A stretch of DNA of 64,000 nt from Brasenia schreberi. Its lineage: Eukaryota > Streptophyta > Magnoliopsida > Nymphaeales > Cabombaceae. The notes below the pieces were generated by a model. It was not told the DNA's origin. It saw only the letters and a program-made list of their open reading frames with translations, and ran no database searches. This document shows, one piece after another, positions 1-10,959 of this stretch. The stretch is taken from the NCBI GenBank assembly GCA_036023115.1, contig JAYKKT010000088.1, positions 701,501 through 765,500 of the forward strand, read 5' to 3'. Numbering within the stretch: the first letter of the stretch is position 1; every line of letters starts with the position of its first letter. Made by a program: the position numbers and the translations under genes.

Positions 1-467
1 ACTCATGCGGTTCACCAATTCTAAGGTTCGTCGGTTGCCACAAAGACCGCACACTTTTGTGCCAAACAAACAAATCAAGTTGCTCTTGACCCTAAGACCT
101 TGATGGGCAGTGCCAAAGAAAAGCTTCCTCATGACAGGCGAGGAGTACTCAGGCCGCCGTTAGTGTCCCGGTTGCCTCAATCAGACGGGGGGCCGTCATG
201 CAAATTCTGAACGTGTCAGGCATGATTTAGTAGCGAAAGAAGGGAGGCGTTGCGGTTGCACGTAAGCCGTCATCACGCAGTGGCCGGCGTACTCTCAAAC
301 GTGAATCGTAGTGTCCCACGGGTTGGAAGGACCGTCTGCATGCCCAGACAGATGGGGTGCGACAACAGGGATGAAGGATGCCTCGGTGAGCTGAAGTAAA
401 TCAAAGGGCTGTGCCATGAGAAGTCAAGACGTTGCCAAGGGCGGCAACGGATTTGGGTGGGGGAGAA
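1..467 (+). mobile_element. 3' internal end of an LTR retrotransposon (partial)
   Basis: This stretch is an imperfect copy of 2281-2764: both contain the string ATGACAGGCGAGGAGTACTC and the same order of blocks, and both run into a purine tract (GGGGGAGAA here) directly before an LTR start. It is therefore the 3' untranslated end plus polypurine tract of an LTR element whose body lies outside the window. No reading frame of note is present. The G-rich tract suggests a Ty3-type element, but without pol this is only a guess. Confidence 0.6.
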
Positions 468-946
468 TGTAACAGTGAATTGTTTGTTGGCATTTTTAGC
501 TTTTAGTTAAAACCCTCTATGAGGGAAGAGCCCCGAACAAACCCATGTAAGCATGCTGGGGTCGTGCACTCTTTTTCCGCTATCAATAGACGTTACGTTT
601 TCAAGATGGTTTTCGTGTGTCAAGTGCCTATCTCTTAAGTGATTTTCAAGCTAAGTGGGGTGAGTTGAACGGGTGCCTTTGCATGCGTTGCCTTAAACGT
701 TTCCAAGGATTTTCAAACACATTGCCTCTTTGCCTTTGCCATTTTGAGTGAATGAGTCTCTGAGTGCCAAGGCGTCGGCACACTTGGTACTCGGGGGAGG
801 GACACCCACGCACCATTTTGGGAGACGGTGGCCAAATCCAACACCAAAGTGAAATCCGCTAAGGCTTGCTTGGCCCCGAGGCCAAGCGCCGGTCATGGAG
901 AGCCCGTTAGCATGCCCCGGCGCGCCTGGCGACGGTTACCCCGTGA
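468..946 (+). repeat. LTR 1 of a Ty3-like family
   Basis: The LTR starts TGTAACAGTGAATTG right after the purine tract and ends CCCCGTGA. It is colinear with 952-1406 and 2765-3233. All three share the AGCCCCGAAC and TTGGCCCCGAGGCCAAGCGC blocks. The expected terminal CA is missing at 946. It is followed directly by TAGTA and then by a second LTR. Confidence 0.7.
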
Positions 947-951
947 TAGTA

Positions 952-3233
952 TAAAAGTGAATTGTTTGTTAGCATTTTTGCTTCTAAGTTAAAACCCTTT
1001 ATGAGGGAAGAGCCCCGAACACTCATGTAACATGCTGAGGTTGTGCATTCCTTTTATGCTATCAATAAAAACATTACGTTTTAAGATGGTTTTCGTTTCT
1101 CTTAAGTGATTTTGGAGTTAAGTTGGGTGAGTTAAACGGGTGCCTTTACATGCATTGCCTTCAATGTTTTCATGAACTTACAATCACATTGCCTCTTTGT
1201 CTTTGCCGTTTGAGTGAGTGAGTCTACGAGTGCCAAGGCGTCAACACACCTGGCACTCGGGGGTGGGACTCTTACACAGCATTTTGAGAGCCGATGGCAA
1301 AATTTTAACACTTAGGTGAAATCCGTTAAGGCTTGCTTGGCCCCGAGGCCAAGCGCCGGTCTCGGGAGAGCCCGTTAATGCACTTGGTGACGGTTGCTCC
1401 ATGACAAAAGTGGTATCCAAGATATTACGATCCTACCTCATTGTCATCAAGCTTAGCTGCGATGGATCCGAAGTTTGCTAAGTGCCCTGCACCATCTTTG
1501 GAACGTTGCTCACTTAGACAAAATGTTGAAAAGAAAAATAGGGTGAAGAGAAATGGAGGGAAATGCTGTAGGAGTTGCTCATTGACCAACGTTTTCATCA
1601 CTTAGAGTAATCAAGAGTGCCGCTGTTTTTGTGTTAGTTAGAGGGAATACTACGGTTAGGTAGAGGCTAGAAGCCCCGAGGCGCATGGAATAACCCCCTT
1701 GATGGGCTATCAGTATGAGCCGCATCACCCTATCGAGGGGATAGTATCCGAATGTCCAGTGTCACTCTTTGGATGGTGCACTATGGCGAAGGAGATTAGA
1801 AAGGAGGATTGGAGGATCGATTGAGTACATGCCATTCTTTCAGGTAACCCCCACTTTTTGACCGTTCTTTGCAGAGGCAAGACGGTGCACCCAAGTGGTC
1901 TTACTTGTGCGAAGGGGGCACACACGAAGCTGAACGACCCGTTTTGGTGTAACGTTAGTGGCTGCTTCGATGATTCGGAGTGCCACCATCCAGCACCCAA
2001 CATGAAGGCAGCGATCTCCGAGACAGATGGAGACCCTAATGTGGCGCCAAGTTCAATTTCATATCGACGCCATACGTCGCGCCCGGTTCCAGTTCAGATG
2101 GTGTCTGATGAGGCAGAGCTCATGCGACACTATGTTCTAGTTCATACAGGTGCCATACGTTGTGCCCGGTTTCCAGTGCTCACGCCATCCGATGAGGCAG
2201 GGCTCAAATGCTGTTAGGTCCCATTTCGTACCGACGCCATACGTCACGTCCGATTCTAAGTGCAGAAGGTGTCTGATGAGGTAGGATTCATGCGGCACAC
2301 CAAGTCAAGGTTCTCCGGTTGCCATAAAGATCGTGCACTTTTATTCAAAACAACAAACAAAGATACTCTCAACCCAAGACTTTCATGGGCAGTGCCAAGA
2401 GAAGCTTCCTCATGACAGGCGAGGAGTACTCAGGCTGCCGTTAGTGTCTCGGTTGCTTCAAACAGACAGGGTGCTGTCATGGAGATTCTAAACGTACTAG
2501 ACATGATTTTGCAGCGTAGGAAGGAAAATATTATGGTTGCACGTAAGTCGTCATCATGCAGTGATCGGTATTGTCTCAAGCGTGAAATGTAGTGTCCAAC
2601 GGGTTGGAAGGACCGTCTGCAGGCCCAGACAGATGGGGGTGCCGACAACGGGGATGAAGGATGCCTCAATGAGTTGAAGCAAATCAAAAGGGTTGCCATG
2701 AACTCTAAGCAGGGGTGAAGTTAAGACATTGCCGAGGACGACAATAGATTTGAGTGGGGAGAAATGTAACGGTGAATTGTTTGCTAGCATTTTTGCTTTT
2801 AAGCTAAAACCCTATATGAGGGAAGAGCCCCGAACACGCATGTAGCACGTTAGGGCCGTGCACTCCTTTTCTGCTATGAATAAAGACATTACGTTTTAAG
2901 ATGGTTTTCGTGCGTGAAGTGCCTTTCCCTTAAGTGATTTTGGAGCTAAGTGGGGTGAGTTAAACGGGAGCCTTTGCATGCATTGCCTTCAACGTTTTCA
3001 TGAGCTTACTATCACATTACCTCTTTGCCTTTGCCGTTTGAGTGAGTGAGTCTCTAAGTGCTAAGGCGTCGGCACACTTGACACTGGGGGAGGCACTCTC
3101 ATGCGTCGTTTTGGGAGCCGGTGGTCAAATTTCAGCACTTAGGTGAAATCCGTTAAGGTTTGCTTGGCCCCGAGGCCAAGCGCCGGTCCCGGGAGAGCCC
3201 GTCAGTGCGCCTGGCGACGGTTTTCCCCTGACA
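952..3233 (+). mobile_element. Non-autonomous LTR retrotransposon with LTRs at both ends
   Basis: Direct repeats at 952-1406 and 2765-3233 are LTRs of about 455 and 469 bp, each ending TGACA. The 5-bp sequence TAGTA lies just outside both ends (947-951 and 3234-3238), as expected for a target-site duplication. After the left LTR, TGGTATCCAAGA at 1411 resembles an initiator-Met primer site. A purine tract (GTGGGGAGAAA) precedes the right LTR. The 1.36-kb interior has no gag or pol similarity that I can see, so the element would need proteins from elsewhere. The left LTR starts TATAAAAG or TAAAAG instead of TGTAAC, a small terminal lesion. Confidence 0.7.
2066..2300 (+). repeat. Three-copy minisatellite inside the LTR element
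   Basis: Three imperfect units begin near 2066, 2149 and 2231. Each contains a version of GACGCCATACGTCGCGCCCG followed by CCGATGAGGCAGGGCTCA-like sequence. The spacing is about 82 bp. This looks like replication-slippage expansion in the 3' part of the non-coding interior. Confidence 0.65.
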
Positions 3234-3238
3234 TAGTA

Positions 3239-4085
3239 TGAATCCGTGTAATAAGCATGTAATAAAAGGTGAGGTGGGTGTGTATGGAGATTGATTCCTA
3301 ACAGAGGATGCGTGGGGGAAGAGGATGGACAGGCGGTAGCGAGGTGGGGTGTAATTTAGCTAAACCAGAGTGGTTCCCATTACACCACCGAGACCTCGTG
3401 CGGTTGGCTGTTGTCTCCCAGGACAGCCGGCGGAGGCTCGTAACTCTGCCCGGTTGACAACTAGTAGGCACATGTATGTCGAAAATTTCATGTGTCTCGA
3501 CTAGTACTCGTAATAAAAGTTCTTTTGTACCAACTTGATCATTTAGCACAAGTCAAATTGAAGTTTGAGTTGAATTTATCAAGGGGGACCTAATTAAGCT
3601 TTTGATTTTGTTCTTTCTTGAATCAAACGCCATGTAGGAGGAAGCTAGGAGCATCAATGTATCCAGGACGTCTCAAGCCTCACATCACCATGCCACCTAT
3701 GGCTCCCCACCAAGCTAAAACACGCTATGAAGATCTTTATCGAAGTCATTGGGGCAACAAGGCTTACTAGAGACGCTGATAACTGGCAAGGGTCAAATGG
3801 GTGCATCCAAAAGATCCGCTTTGCTGGAAGGTATGGCTTGAACTAATTCAAACTCAGGAGGGTTCATCTCTCCCTCTTGGTTAGTATCAAAACGTGCATA
3901 GCACTTGGAAAGTCTTCAAAAGAGTTCATGCAGCTGATTATCCGACGTTTAAACTCAAACTAGAAATTTATTTTATTGAAGTTATTTTTAATCATTTAAA
4001 ACATTTACGGAAAATGGACTCCCTTGATCCTATAAGCAACATTGAGCTTATTGATATCGATGGCTTGTCTCTACACATGCATGGT
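3239..4085. other. Spacer with no recognised gene
   Basis: I see only short frames with no recognisable similarity on either strand, and no repeat structure that relates this stretch to other parts of the window. It separates the LTR element from the tandem repeat that follows. Confidence 0.4.
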
Positions 4086-5060
4086 TAGGTTCAGGGAAAC
4101 TAACCGGTTTCACAAGATGCCCCTCACACGATGGGAGTGGAGCATCTTTGGGCAATACTACTACAACAACAACAACTACACCTTTTCTCATACTAGATGG
4201 GGTCAGCTACATGGATTCTTTGTTTCTATAGTGCCCTATCATGTGCCATGTTAGCGGTTAACTCACAAAAAGCTAGATCATTCTTTATTGTTTCTTTCCA
4301 ACATTTTTGTGGTCGTCCTCTACCTCTTTTAGTAAGTATCTTTGGGCAATACTGATTCGAGTTATTGATGGTGGTGCTCCTTGTTCTTTGCGACCTGTGC
4401 GGTTTTGGTTTGAGTCTTAAACTTCCTAGAGATGGAAAAATTGTTAAAAAGTTTGAAAAAAATGAAAAATATGGAACTGAGGATTCCGGCTTCAGTCTGG
4501 TTTTGGCTGTATAAAAGGTAGAATCACGATGAACTGGTTGGTCCTTGGTTTCAGGTTTAGTTTAACAAGTTCTAATTCCAGTTGGTTCCTATCCTGGTTC
4601 AATTCCGTTTGAAATCACTGGACTGGTTCCAAACTGGCCATGTTTAAGTCAAAGTGTTTCAAAATACTTAGAAACAAGAGAACGAAGACTAACCAGTTTC
4701 ACGAGATGGACCCTCACATGGTGGGAGCGTAGCATCTTTGGGCAAAACCGATCCACGTTAATGATGGTGGTGCTCCTTCTTTGGGCCCTATGTGGTTTTG
4801 GTTTGAGTCTTGAACTGTCCAGAATCCAAAAAGTCATTAAACATTTTGAAATAAAAAATAAGGAACCGACAGTTGTTGTTTCAGTCTGGTTTTGATTCTA
4901 TAAAAGATAGAACCATAACCGAACTGATTGGTCTCCAGTTCCAGGTTTAGTTCCACAAGTTTTGATTCCAGTTGGTTTTAACCCGGTTCACTTTCAAATG
5001 AAACCAGTGGACTAGTTCCAAGCTGGTCATGTCTAAGTTTTAAGTGTTTCAAAATACTCA
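4086..5060 (+). repeat. Two-unit tandem repeat holding a fragment of the 994-codon gene
   Basis: Unit 1 (about 4086-4685) and unit 2 (about 4686-5060) are colinear. Both begin AACTAACCGGTTTCAC-like, pass through CCTCACA.GATGGGAG, ATCTTTGGGCAA and ATGGTGGTGCTCC, and end in GGTTTCAAAATACT-like sequence. Unit 1 is longer because a LINE tail sits inside it. The CCTCACATGGTGGGAGCG to GATGGTGGTGCTCC part matches 9288-9358, the 3' region of the large reading frame at 6680-9664, with stops and a small gap. The units therefore contain a decayed piece of that gene or of a paralogue. Confidence 0.7.
4160..4337 (-). mobile_element. 5'-truncated RTE-type LINE tail (copy F)
   Basis: Read on the minus strand this is the last ~180 bp of the LINE family, ending in the shared 3' block and a TTG simple repeat. 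It is bounded by the 16-bp direct repeat ATCTTTGGGCAATACT at 4144-4159 and 4338-4353, a target-site duplication. The homologous unit at 4731 has a single ATCTTTGGGCAAAAC with no insert, that is, the empty site. Confidence 0.9.
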
Positions 5061-5349
5061 GAAACAACAGAAAGAAGAAAGTCCTACCTTCTTCTTCGTG
5101 AATGAACTGACCACTCTTATGGCTGTAGCCGATTTTTGGAATGAGGCCTATCACTCTAGCATGATCTGGTGGGAAAGCCAGCAGAAGGGTGCACGCGCCC
5201 TAACTATTTGCGTTCAAAGCACAGAAATATTCTTTTGTTTCGATGGTTGGTCAGATGCCCTATCCGTTAGTTCCACGAAAAGCCAACTACCTATTGGAAT
5301 GGTAACACAAGTATTATATAAGACGGAACCCACTTGGTCAAAGTTTTAA
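5044..5349 (+). other. Unassigned 101-codon open frame
   Basis: The frame starts at the end of tandem unit 2 and runs through low-repeat sequence. It includes a W-rich stretch (ADFWNEAYHSSMIWWE). I recognise no family. It has no evident promoter, intron signals or second copy in the window. It could be an exon remnant or chance. Confidence 0.2.
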
Positions 5350-5602
5350 TGGGCCCATTTCTTCACATAAGATCCTTCACAAACTTTTTTTCTTAAAGAA
5401 ATTCACCTTTTAATCTATGTCATGGTGTTATCATTCATGGCAAATCAGGACAGGTCACTTGCAACTTTCTATACGTATTAACATGCAAGTGGACACGATA
5501 TGGAGAAATTTTGAAGTGTTCATGTGGCATGGCTTTCATTTAAACATTTGACTTCTTATATCATTTGAAAAGTTTAATTATTGAGTGTTGGGGGTGGTGA
5601 AA

Positions 5603-5609
5603 TATGTAT

Positions 5610-5644
<35 letters not shown>

Positions 5645-5645
5645 C

Positions 5646-5726
<81 letters not shown>

Positions 5727-5730
5727 CATA
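5603..5730. repeat. Compound (CA)n(TA)n(TG)n microsatellite forming a perfect-ended palindrome
   Basis: The tract runs TATGTATACACAC, then CA, TA and TG dinucleotides, and closes with GTGTGTATACATA, the reverse complement of its start. It could fold into a hairpin of about 128 nt. Small frames here encode only HTHTHT or IYIYIY strings. Confidence 0.9.
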
Positions 5731-6200
<470 letters not shown>

Positions 6201-6679
6201 ACACACGCGATTTATACTATATATATTTATTGATATATTTGCATGTGCATATATTTGTATATATACATACACATTAGTATGCATGGACAGTTTGTTCAAT
6301 GGCTGTTTCAAGAAAATACGCATATTGTTTGCTCAAAGAGAAACAGCTCACTAGCTAGGGACTTGCATCTGGCTTTGGCCTTTCCATTGTATTGCCGCAA
6401 ACAATACACGCACATTGATAAGATGTGCGTGAACATTTGTGGACAAAAATCTACAAGACCGGTGAAAATCCGAAGAGACCAGTCACTAGGGTGAGTTTTT
6501 GATAATTATATCATTATTATTCACACACATCGCTCTTAGAAACAAATTAATATTGTTCTTAGAGAGTGGAGAAAACACATTTCTAGATTTCCTGAGATGA
6601 CTCCTGTGGGCTCTCTAGGGTGACCATTTAAAGCCCTATCCAAGGACATGAACCCTACCTGAAAAAATCCAGGTTACAG

Positions 6680-9664
6680 TTGGGTATTAGGCACATTCAA
6701 TCTGGTCGGGTATTCCACACGGGTTGGGTCAATGTTGCCATCCTAACACTCACTATTTTTGTATTTGCCTTGGCTAGAAATATGATCGTGTGGCCGCTGA
6801 TCGAAGTATTGAGGAGAACGGAGATGGACGGAGTTTACGGCTGCAACTTTACTACGGGAGAGTTGGACACCCAGAGGTATGCCAGCCCTCTGCCAGCCAT
6901 TGGCCTCTACATAGCCGGGGCTTCACTTGTGTGCTCTATAATGTTAGCCTTCGATATCTATGTTGGCTTCACACGGGAGCGCTCTTTTCCTTTCAAACAA
7001 CGGTTCACTTGCAGATGGTTCAATATCAATGCCTTTACAACAACCCTTCTCTCCATCGCAACCAAACTGCCTGTTGATCTCAACACACCCATGCCCAGCT
7101 TGCACGACCAGCTCACGAAGCTCAGTGGAACCGTCATGTTATCCCTCTCTATGGCCTTCTTTCTCCCATCTTTCAGCCAGATGGGTGGTGAAGATATGTT
7201 ATCCAACGTAGGTGCTCTGGTGGTTTTGGTGGTGACAGTGATTGTCAATATTTGCATCCAAATGGGAACCGGAGTTATCTATGCATTAAGGATTGAACAT
7301 ATCGTTGTAGTGTGTTTGACCTTGTCCATACTTGTAAATGTGATCAACGCTGCAATATGCAGTAGAGGTATCAGTAAAGAATTAAGGCAAAAGCTTGATG
7401 ACACGTTTGGAAGTTTTGAGAACAGTTATAAAACTCCTATTACGGCACCACCAGTATTCGTCCACGACGTTCAAAGGACTGTGGCATCGAGCAAAGAATC
7501 GATCCCTAAACGTCTGTTTACCCATTATGCTAGACAAGCAGCAGATGTGGATTATACAATGATCCGGTCGGCAAATGGCAGTGCGGCTGGAGTCCTCTCA
7601 CTCTTGCTTGTTTTGGTTTTCATTGAATCAGAAATCAGAGCATTTGTGTCGTCACTTGTAGCTGGAGAGGGAAGAATGACGGTAGGCGGTATAATACGCT
7701 TCTGCGGTGGGGACTCTGATTACAAATGGTCTATCTGGGCAGTGATGGTCTCGCAAAATATTTTCATTATTGTGATGGCCATTCCCCTGACCTTCAGGTG
7801 GTTCCATGGCATCAAGGGCGTTACGCAACCCGAGAAGGAGATAAGGAAATGTGGGAGCATCTTCCAAACCGAATTATCGAGGCTTCGAGCTTCTTACGAG
7901 ACCCTAGGTGAAATTCAAATGGGTCCTCTAGGAATAATCTTGAGATCAAGAGTGACTACCCTCTTCGTTTACTTGCAAGTGGTCGCATCCTTGATGGGCA
8001 GAGCTCTAAGTCGAACATCTTCTGCTCCCTTTTGCTTGTTTCAACGGTTGCGGCATCGCGAACAAGTAAATGGAAACCAACCGTACAACCTAGGAGACAA
8101 CTTGGCTTCATTCGTGGTGCGTCTGGATGACGACGGGGAAGATTTTCATGATTGGATGTACGAAAAATGCATCAATGCGGCTGTTAATGAGATGAACGCA
8201 CTGACAAGTTTAACCGGAGTGGGTTCACAACCTTTGGCAGATGTCGCCCCCTTGAAGGACTTTCTATGCGTTCCTGGCTATGACAACACAGCTTCCAGCC
8301 TCTTTCTTGACAAGAAGAACGACCTTTGGGAGACAGTGGTGTACTTCCTTGACAAGCATGACCAATCAGGCTGCCGCCTGCAACTATCATCACTTGCTTT
8401 TGTTATTCGTCAACTCTTCAACGGCCAAACAGAGGCATTGGAGAGGTTTGTGCGCGCTTTTCAAGTTCTCCAGCCCCTTCTTCGTCACATAGACCAGTAT
8501 GGGTTCGATTCTAATCGAGAATCTTCGTGGAAGGCAGCCGATTGGTTTTTGAAAGAGGCACTTGATGGTCTTCCCAATTTAGAGGAATTTCTTCCTGATC
8601 TTATCCAACGAAATCTAGATTCTGTTTCTACACCTGACCATCGCTATTTTCACGCAGTGGCATTCTATTGTGAACGTTTTGTTGCTTGTGAGTACTTGTC
8701 TCGCTACGAGTCCCCGAAAGAGGTGGCCTTTACGCCCTCTACATCGGTTGAACAAACTATTGAAGAAGCCTCTCGAATTGTAGCCGGCACCCTCAGTAAG
8801 ATCTTCATCACCATAACAAAATCCTTTCCCCCAATCGAGAAAGAACAGTACAATCAGGCGGTGTATGGGGCAAACACAAACTTCTTTTACCACCTCGACC
8901 ACCTTAAAAAGACTCTATCCCCTATACTTTTCTGGATACGTCCCCATTTAGACGAGCTCCACAGTAAGCTTGTGTCCCGGAAAGACTCAAAACGGACCCT
9001 TGAAGCGCGAATGTACAGAGCTCGCCACTCAGTATATGAAATCATTCCAGAGGATTTAGTCAGAAGAAGAAAAGAAATCTTTCCGGATGATTTATATGCG
9101 AAAGGTAAGTGCAGCGACCTGTTTCTGGTTGGTGTCCTCTACGTCACGTATTGGCTCACAGCTCTGTGTGAAGATCCTACAGCAGAAGCAGCAACGGCGC
9201 GAGGGCATGTCGATCACCTCGCACCCTATCGTTGTCTCGTCCGCTTCATGCTGAGGTTCAAGGAAGACAACGCGTTTGATGGAAACCACCCTCACATGAT
9301 GGGAGCGGACCTTCTATGGAATATGCTGATCCGTCTTGATGGTGGTAAGTGCGCTCCTCCTTATTTCGATCCTCCCGATACCCCTGAACGCTTTATTCTG
9401 AGAAACCTTCAATATTTGGTGAGTATTACCGTATCAAACATGGCTGCCCGTAGTGGCGAGGTTTATAATGTTGAAGTACTGAAAGCCATCGATGAGGTGC
9501 TGAGTGACATTTGCTTCGTCATCACTAAGATCGAGAGACGTCTTCCTTCTCTGACCTTCACGAAGCTGGTTGATCTTTTGAAGCAGGAATCATGGTTTAT
9601 CATGTATGATTTATTCAAGTGGTGGCTTGAGGAAACGATGAACGGGCGATCCTTGTACTGTTAG
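6680..9664 (+). CDS. Unrecognised plant multi-pass membrane protein, 994 codons
   Basis: This is one uninterrupted frame ending in TAG at 9662. I do not recognise the family. It loosely recalls plant-only uncharacterised proteins with an N-terminal membrane block and a long soluble tail. Hydrophobic segments lie at about residues 16-38, 72-95, 146-166, 177-200, 207-227, 300-323 and 350-373, so about seven membrane spans. The remaining ~600 residues are mostly soluble and helical, with one more hydrophobic patch near 815-835. Codon 1 at 6680 is TTG, not ATG. TTACAG directly precedes it, which looks like a 3' splice site, so an upstream exon may supply the start; otherwise the first in-frame ATG is at 6782 and removes most of the first span. 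Base composition is much less AT-rich than the surroundings, as expected of real coding sequence. Broken relatives lie at 4.1-4.8 kb and 10.1 kb. Confidence 0.7.
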   Translation: MGIRHIQSGRVFHTGWVNVAILTLTIFVFALARNMIVWPLIEVLRRTEMDGVYGCNFTTGELDTQRYASPLPAIGLYIAGASLVCSIMLAFDIYVGFTRERSFPFKQRFTCRWFNINAFTTTLLSIATKLPVDLNTPMPSLHDQLTKLSGTVMLSLSMAFFLPSFSQMGGEDMLSNVGALVVLVVTVIVNICIQMGTGVIYALRIEHIVVVCLTLSILVNVINAAICSRGISKELRQKLDDTFGSFENSYKTPITAPPVFVHDVQRTVASSKESIPKRLFTHYARQAADVDYTMIRSANGSAAGVLSLLLVLVFIESEIRAFVSSLVAGEGRMTVGGIIRFCGGDSDYKWSIWAVMVSQNIFIIVMAIPLTFRWFHGIKGVTQPEKEIRKCGSIFQTELSRLRASYETLGEIQMGPLGIILRSRVTTLFVYLQVVASLMGRALSRTSSAPFCLFQRLRHREQVNGNQPYNLGDNLASFVVRLDDDGEDFHDWMYEKCINAAVNEMNALTSLTGVGSQPLADVAPLKDFLCVPGYDNTASSLFLDKKNDLWETVVYFLDKHDQSGCRLQLSSLAFVIRQLFNGQTEALERFVRAFQVLQPLLRHIDQYGFDSNRESSWKAADWFLKEALDGLPNLEEFLPDLIQRNLDSVSTPDHRYFHAVAFYCERFVACEYLSRYESPKEVAFTPSTSVEQTIEEASRIVAGTLSKIFITITKSFPPIEKEQYNQAVYGANTNFFYHLDHLKKTLSPILFWIRPHLDELHSKLVSRKDSKRTLEARMYRARHSVYEIIPEDLVRRRKEIFPDDLYAKGKCSDLFLVGVLYVTYWLTALCEDPTAEAATARGHVDHLAPYRCLVRFMLRFKEDNAFDGNHPHMMGADLLWNMLIRLDGGKCAPPYFDPPDTPERFILRNLQYLVSITVSNMAARSGEVYNVEVLKAIDEVLSDICFVITKIERRLPSLTFTKLVDLLKQESWFIMYDLFKWWLEETMNGRSLYC

Positions 9665-10079
9665 GCCAGTGTCTGGACGTCATGGTGGCCGACCCTCACA
9701 AGATGTTGAGTGGTGTTGCCAAACAAGTTCCAATTATTTTGAATGGAGGTTTATGCTTTGCGTTTTGTGATTGTTATTTTAAATTGTGGACTCCAATTCT
9801 CTTGCAAAGTTTGTCTTTGTTTTCCGTCACTAAGTTTCTATGAAACATTTACAAAATTATGTTGCTAATCTATTATTAGTTCCTGCAAAATTCTCGTTAT
9901 TCCTGTATATATTGTAACCTGGATAATTCATAGGACATAATTCAAGGAGCTCCTTGATAATTTCATTTAAAATCATTAAATAATACTTCTACGAACATAA
10001 GACTAAAGTTCTTTTACAAGTCCAAACATATTTTACATAAGACTTCTAAAATAGTTCTTGCGTTAAGCAATATCAGAAA
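9665..10079. other. 3' flank of the membrane-protein gene
   Basis: AT-rich sequence that probably holds the 3' untranslated region. I cannot place a definite polyadenylation signal or any other feature. Confidence 0.3.
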
Positions 10080-10381
10080 GGATCGCCTGGGCAACTACTT
10101 GGCTTCATTAGACATAGCCAAAGCCAGTCGGTTGTCTTCGTTGGAGGCAGAAGACTGGTTCTGGAAAGAGGCACTTGATAATCATCTTGATCTCAAGGAC
10201 ATTCTTCCTCATATCCAACGAAACCCCCATAATCGAGGAAGAAGAGTACGTCGACCAGGCCGCTGCCAATTGTCAAGGTCCAAATTGGGTCCACCAGGTG
10301 GCATTTTATTTCTTAACGAAGAGAATCGAACGGCTTGAACAAAGAAGGGATTCACAATATCAAAATTATGAATTATATTAA
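10080..10381 (+). pseudogene. Fragment of a paralogue of the 994-codon membrane protein
   Basis: The string DRLGNYLASL corresponds to LGDNLASF of the intact gene. LEAEDWFWKEALDNHLDLKD matches its KAADWFLKEALDGLPNLEE, followed by IQRN in both. A frame change near 10225 then continues with IIEEEEYVDQAAANCQ and HQVAFYFL, matching PIEKEQYNQAVYGAN and NFFYHL. Blocks far apart in the intact gene are adjacent here, so this is a deleted, frameshifted relic lying about 400 bp downstream of the intact copy. The layout suggests an ancient tandem duplication. Confidence 0.75.
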
Positions 10382-10959
10382 TATTTATAAATTCTGAAAA
10401 TCAACAGTAAAAAAGATTCCCGTACATTCCCAACATCATAAAATCATTCTTACATTTCAAGGAATTAAAAACTTTATCAAGTAAAGCGGCAAAAAAGATA
10501 GCATACTGCATCGTTAAGTAATTCAAAAACTGAATTACGATTTAGATGGAATTTCGTTTAAAAAAAAGAGGATTTCGATACCCTCCTCCTTACCCAAGGG
10601 CTATAAGATTGAAGAACTAACCAGGGACAAAGATCCACTATTTGTTGCCGAAATCCATATTGATTACGTTAAGTGATCAATAATACTCGACGGAATTGTC
10701 GTCATACATACTGGTGCTTTGCAAAACCGTGGCTTAAACAGTAGAAATTCAGCTTAAAGTTTACGAGTTCAGAACCCCGGAACAGCCATTGTAACAGAAC
10801 CAAACACCATCTTGCCGATCAGAGGGGAAAAAAGATCTGTTCATCCCATCGATCTCACCTATATGTAATCCTCCGGCAAGCACATATACAGAAACGCAAA
10901 ACTATAACCAGAGAAACTGTATTTACAAAGAGAAACAGCCACGATTTCGTTGGCGCAAT
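10382..10959. other. AT-rich spacer
   Basis: No gene or repeat recognised. The right-hand end probably covers the 3' untranslated region of the WAT1-like gene, which lies on the minus strand. Confidence 0.3.

Noticed and set aside
1858..2217. A 119-codon plus-strand frame inside the pol-less LTR element
   Set aside because: It spans the minisatellite and has no gag-like motif. A competing frame overlaps on the other strand.
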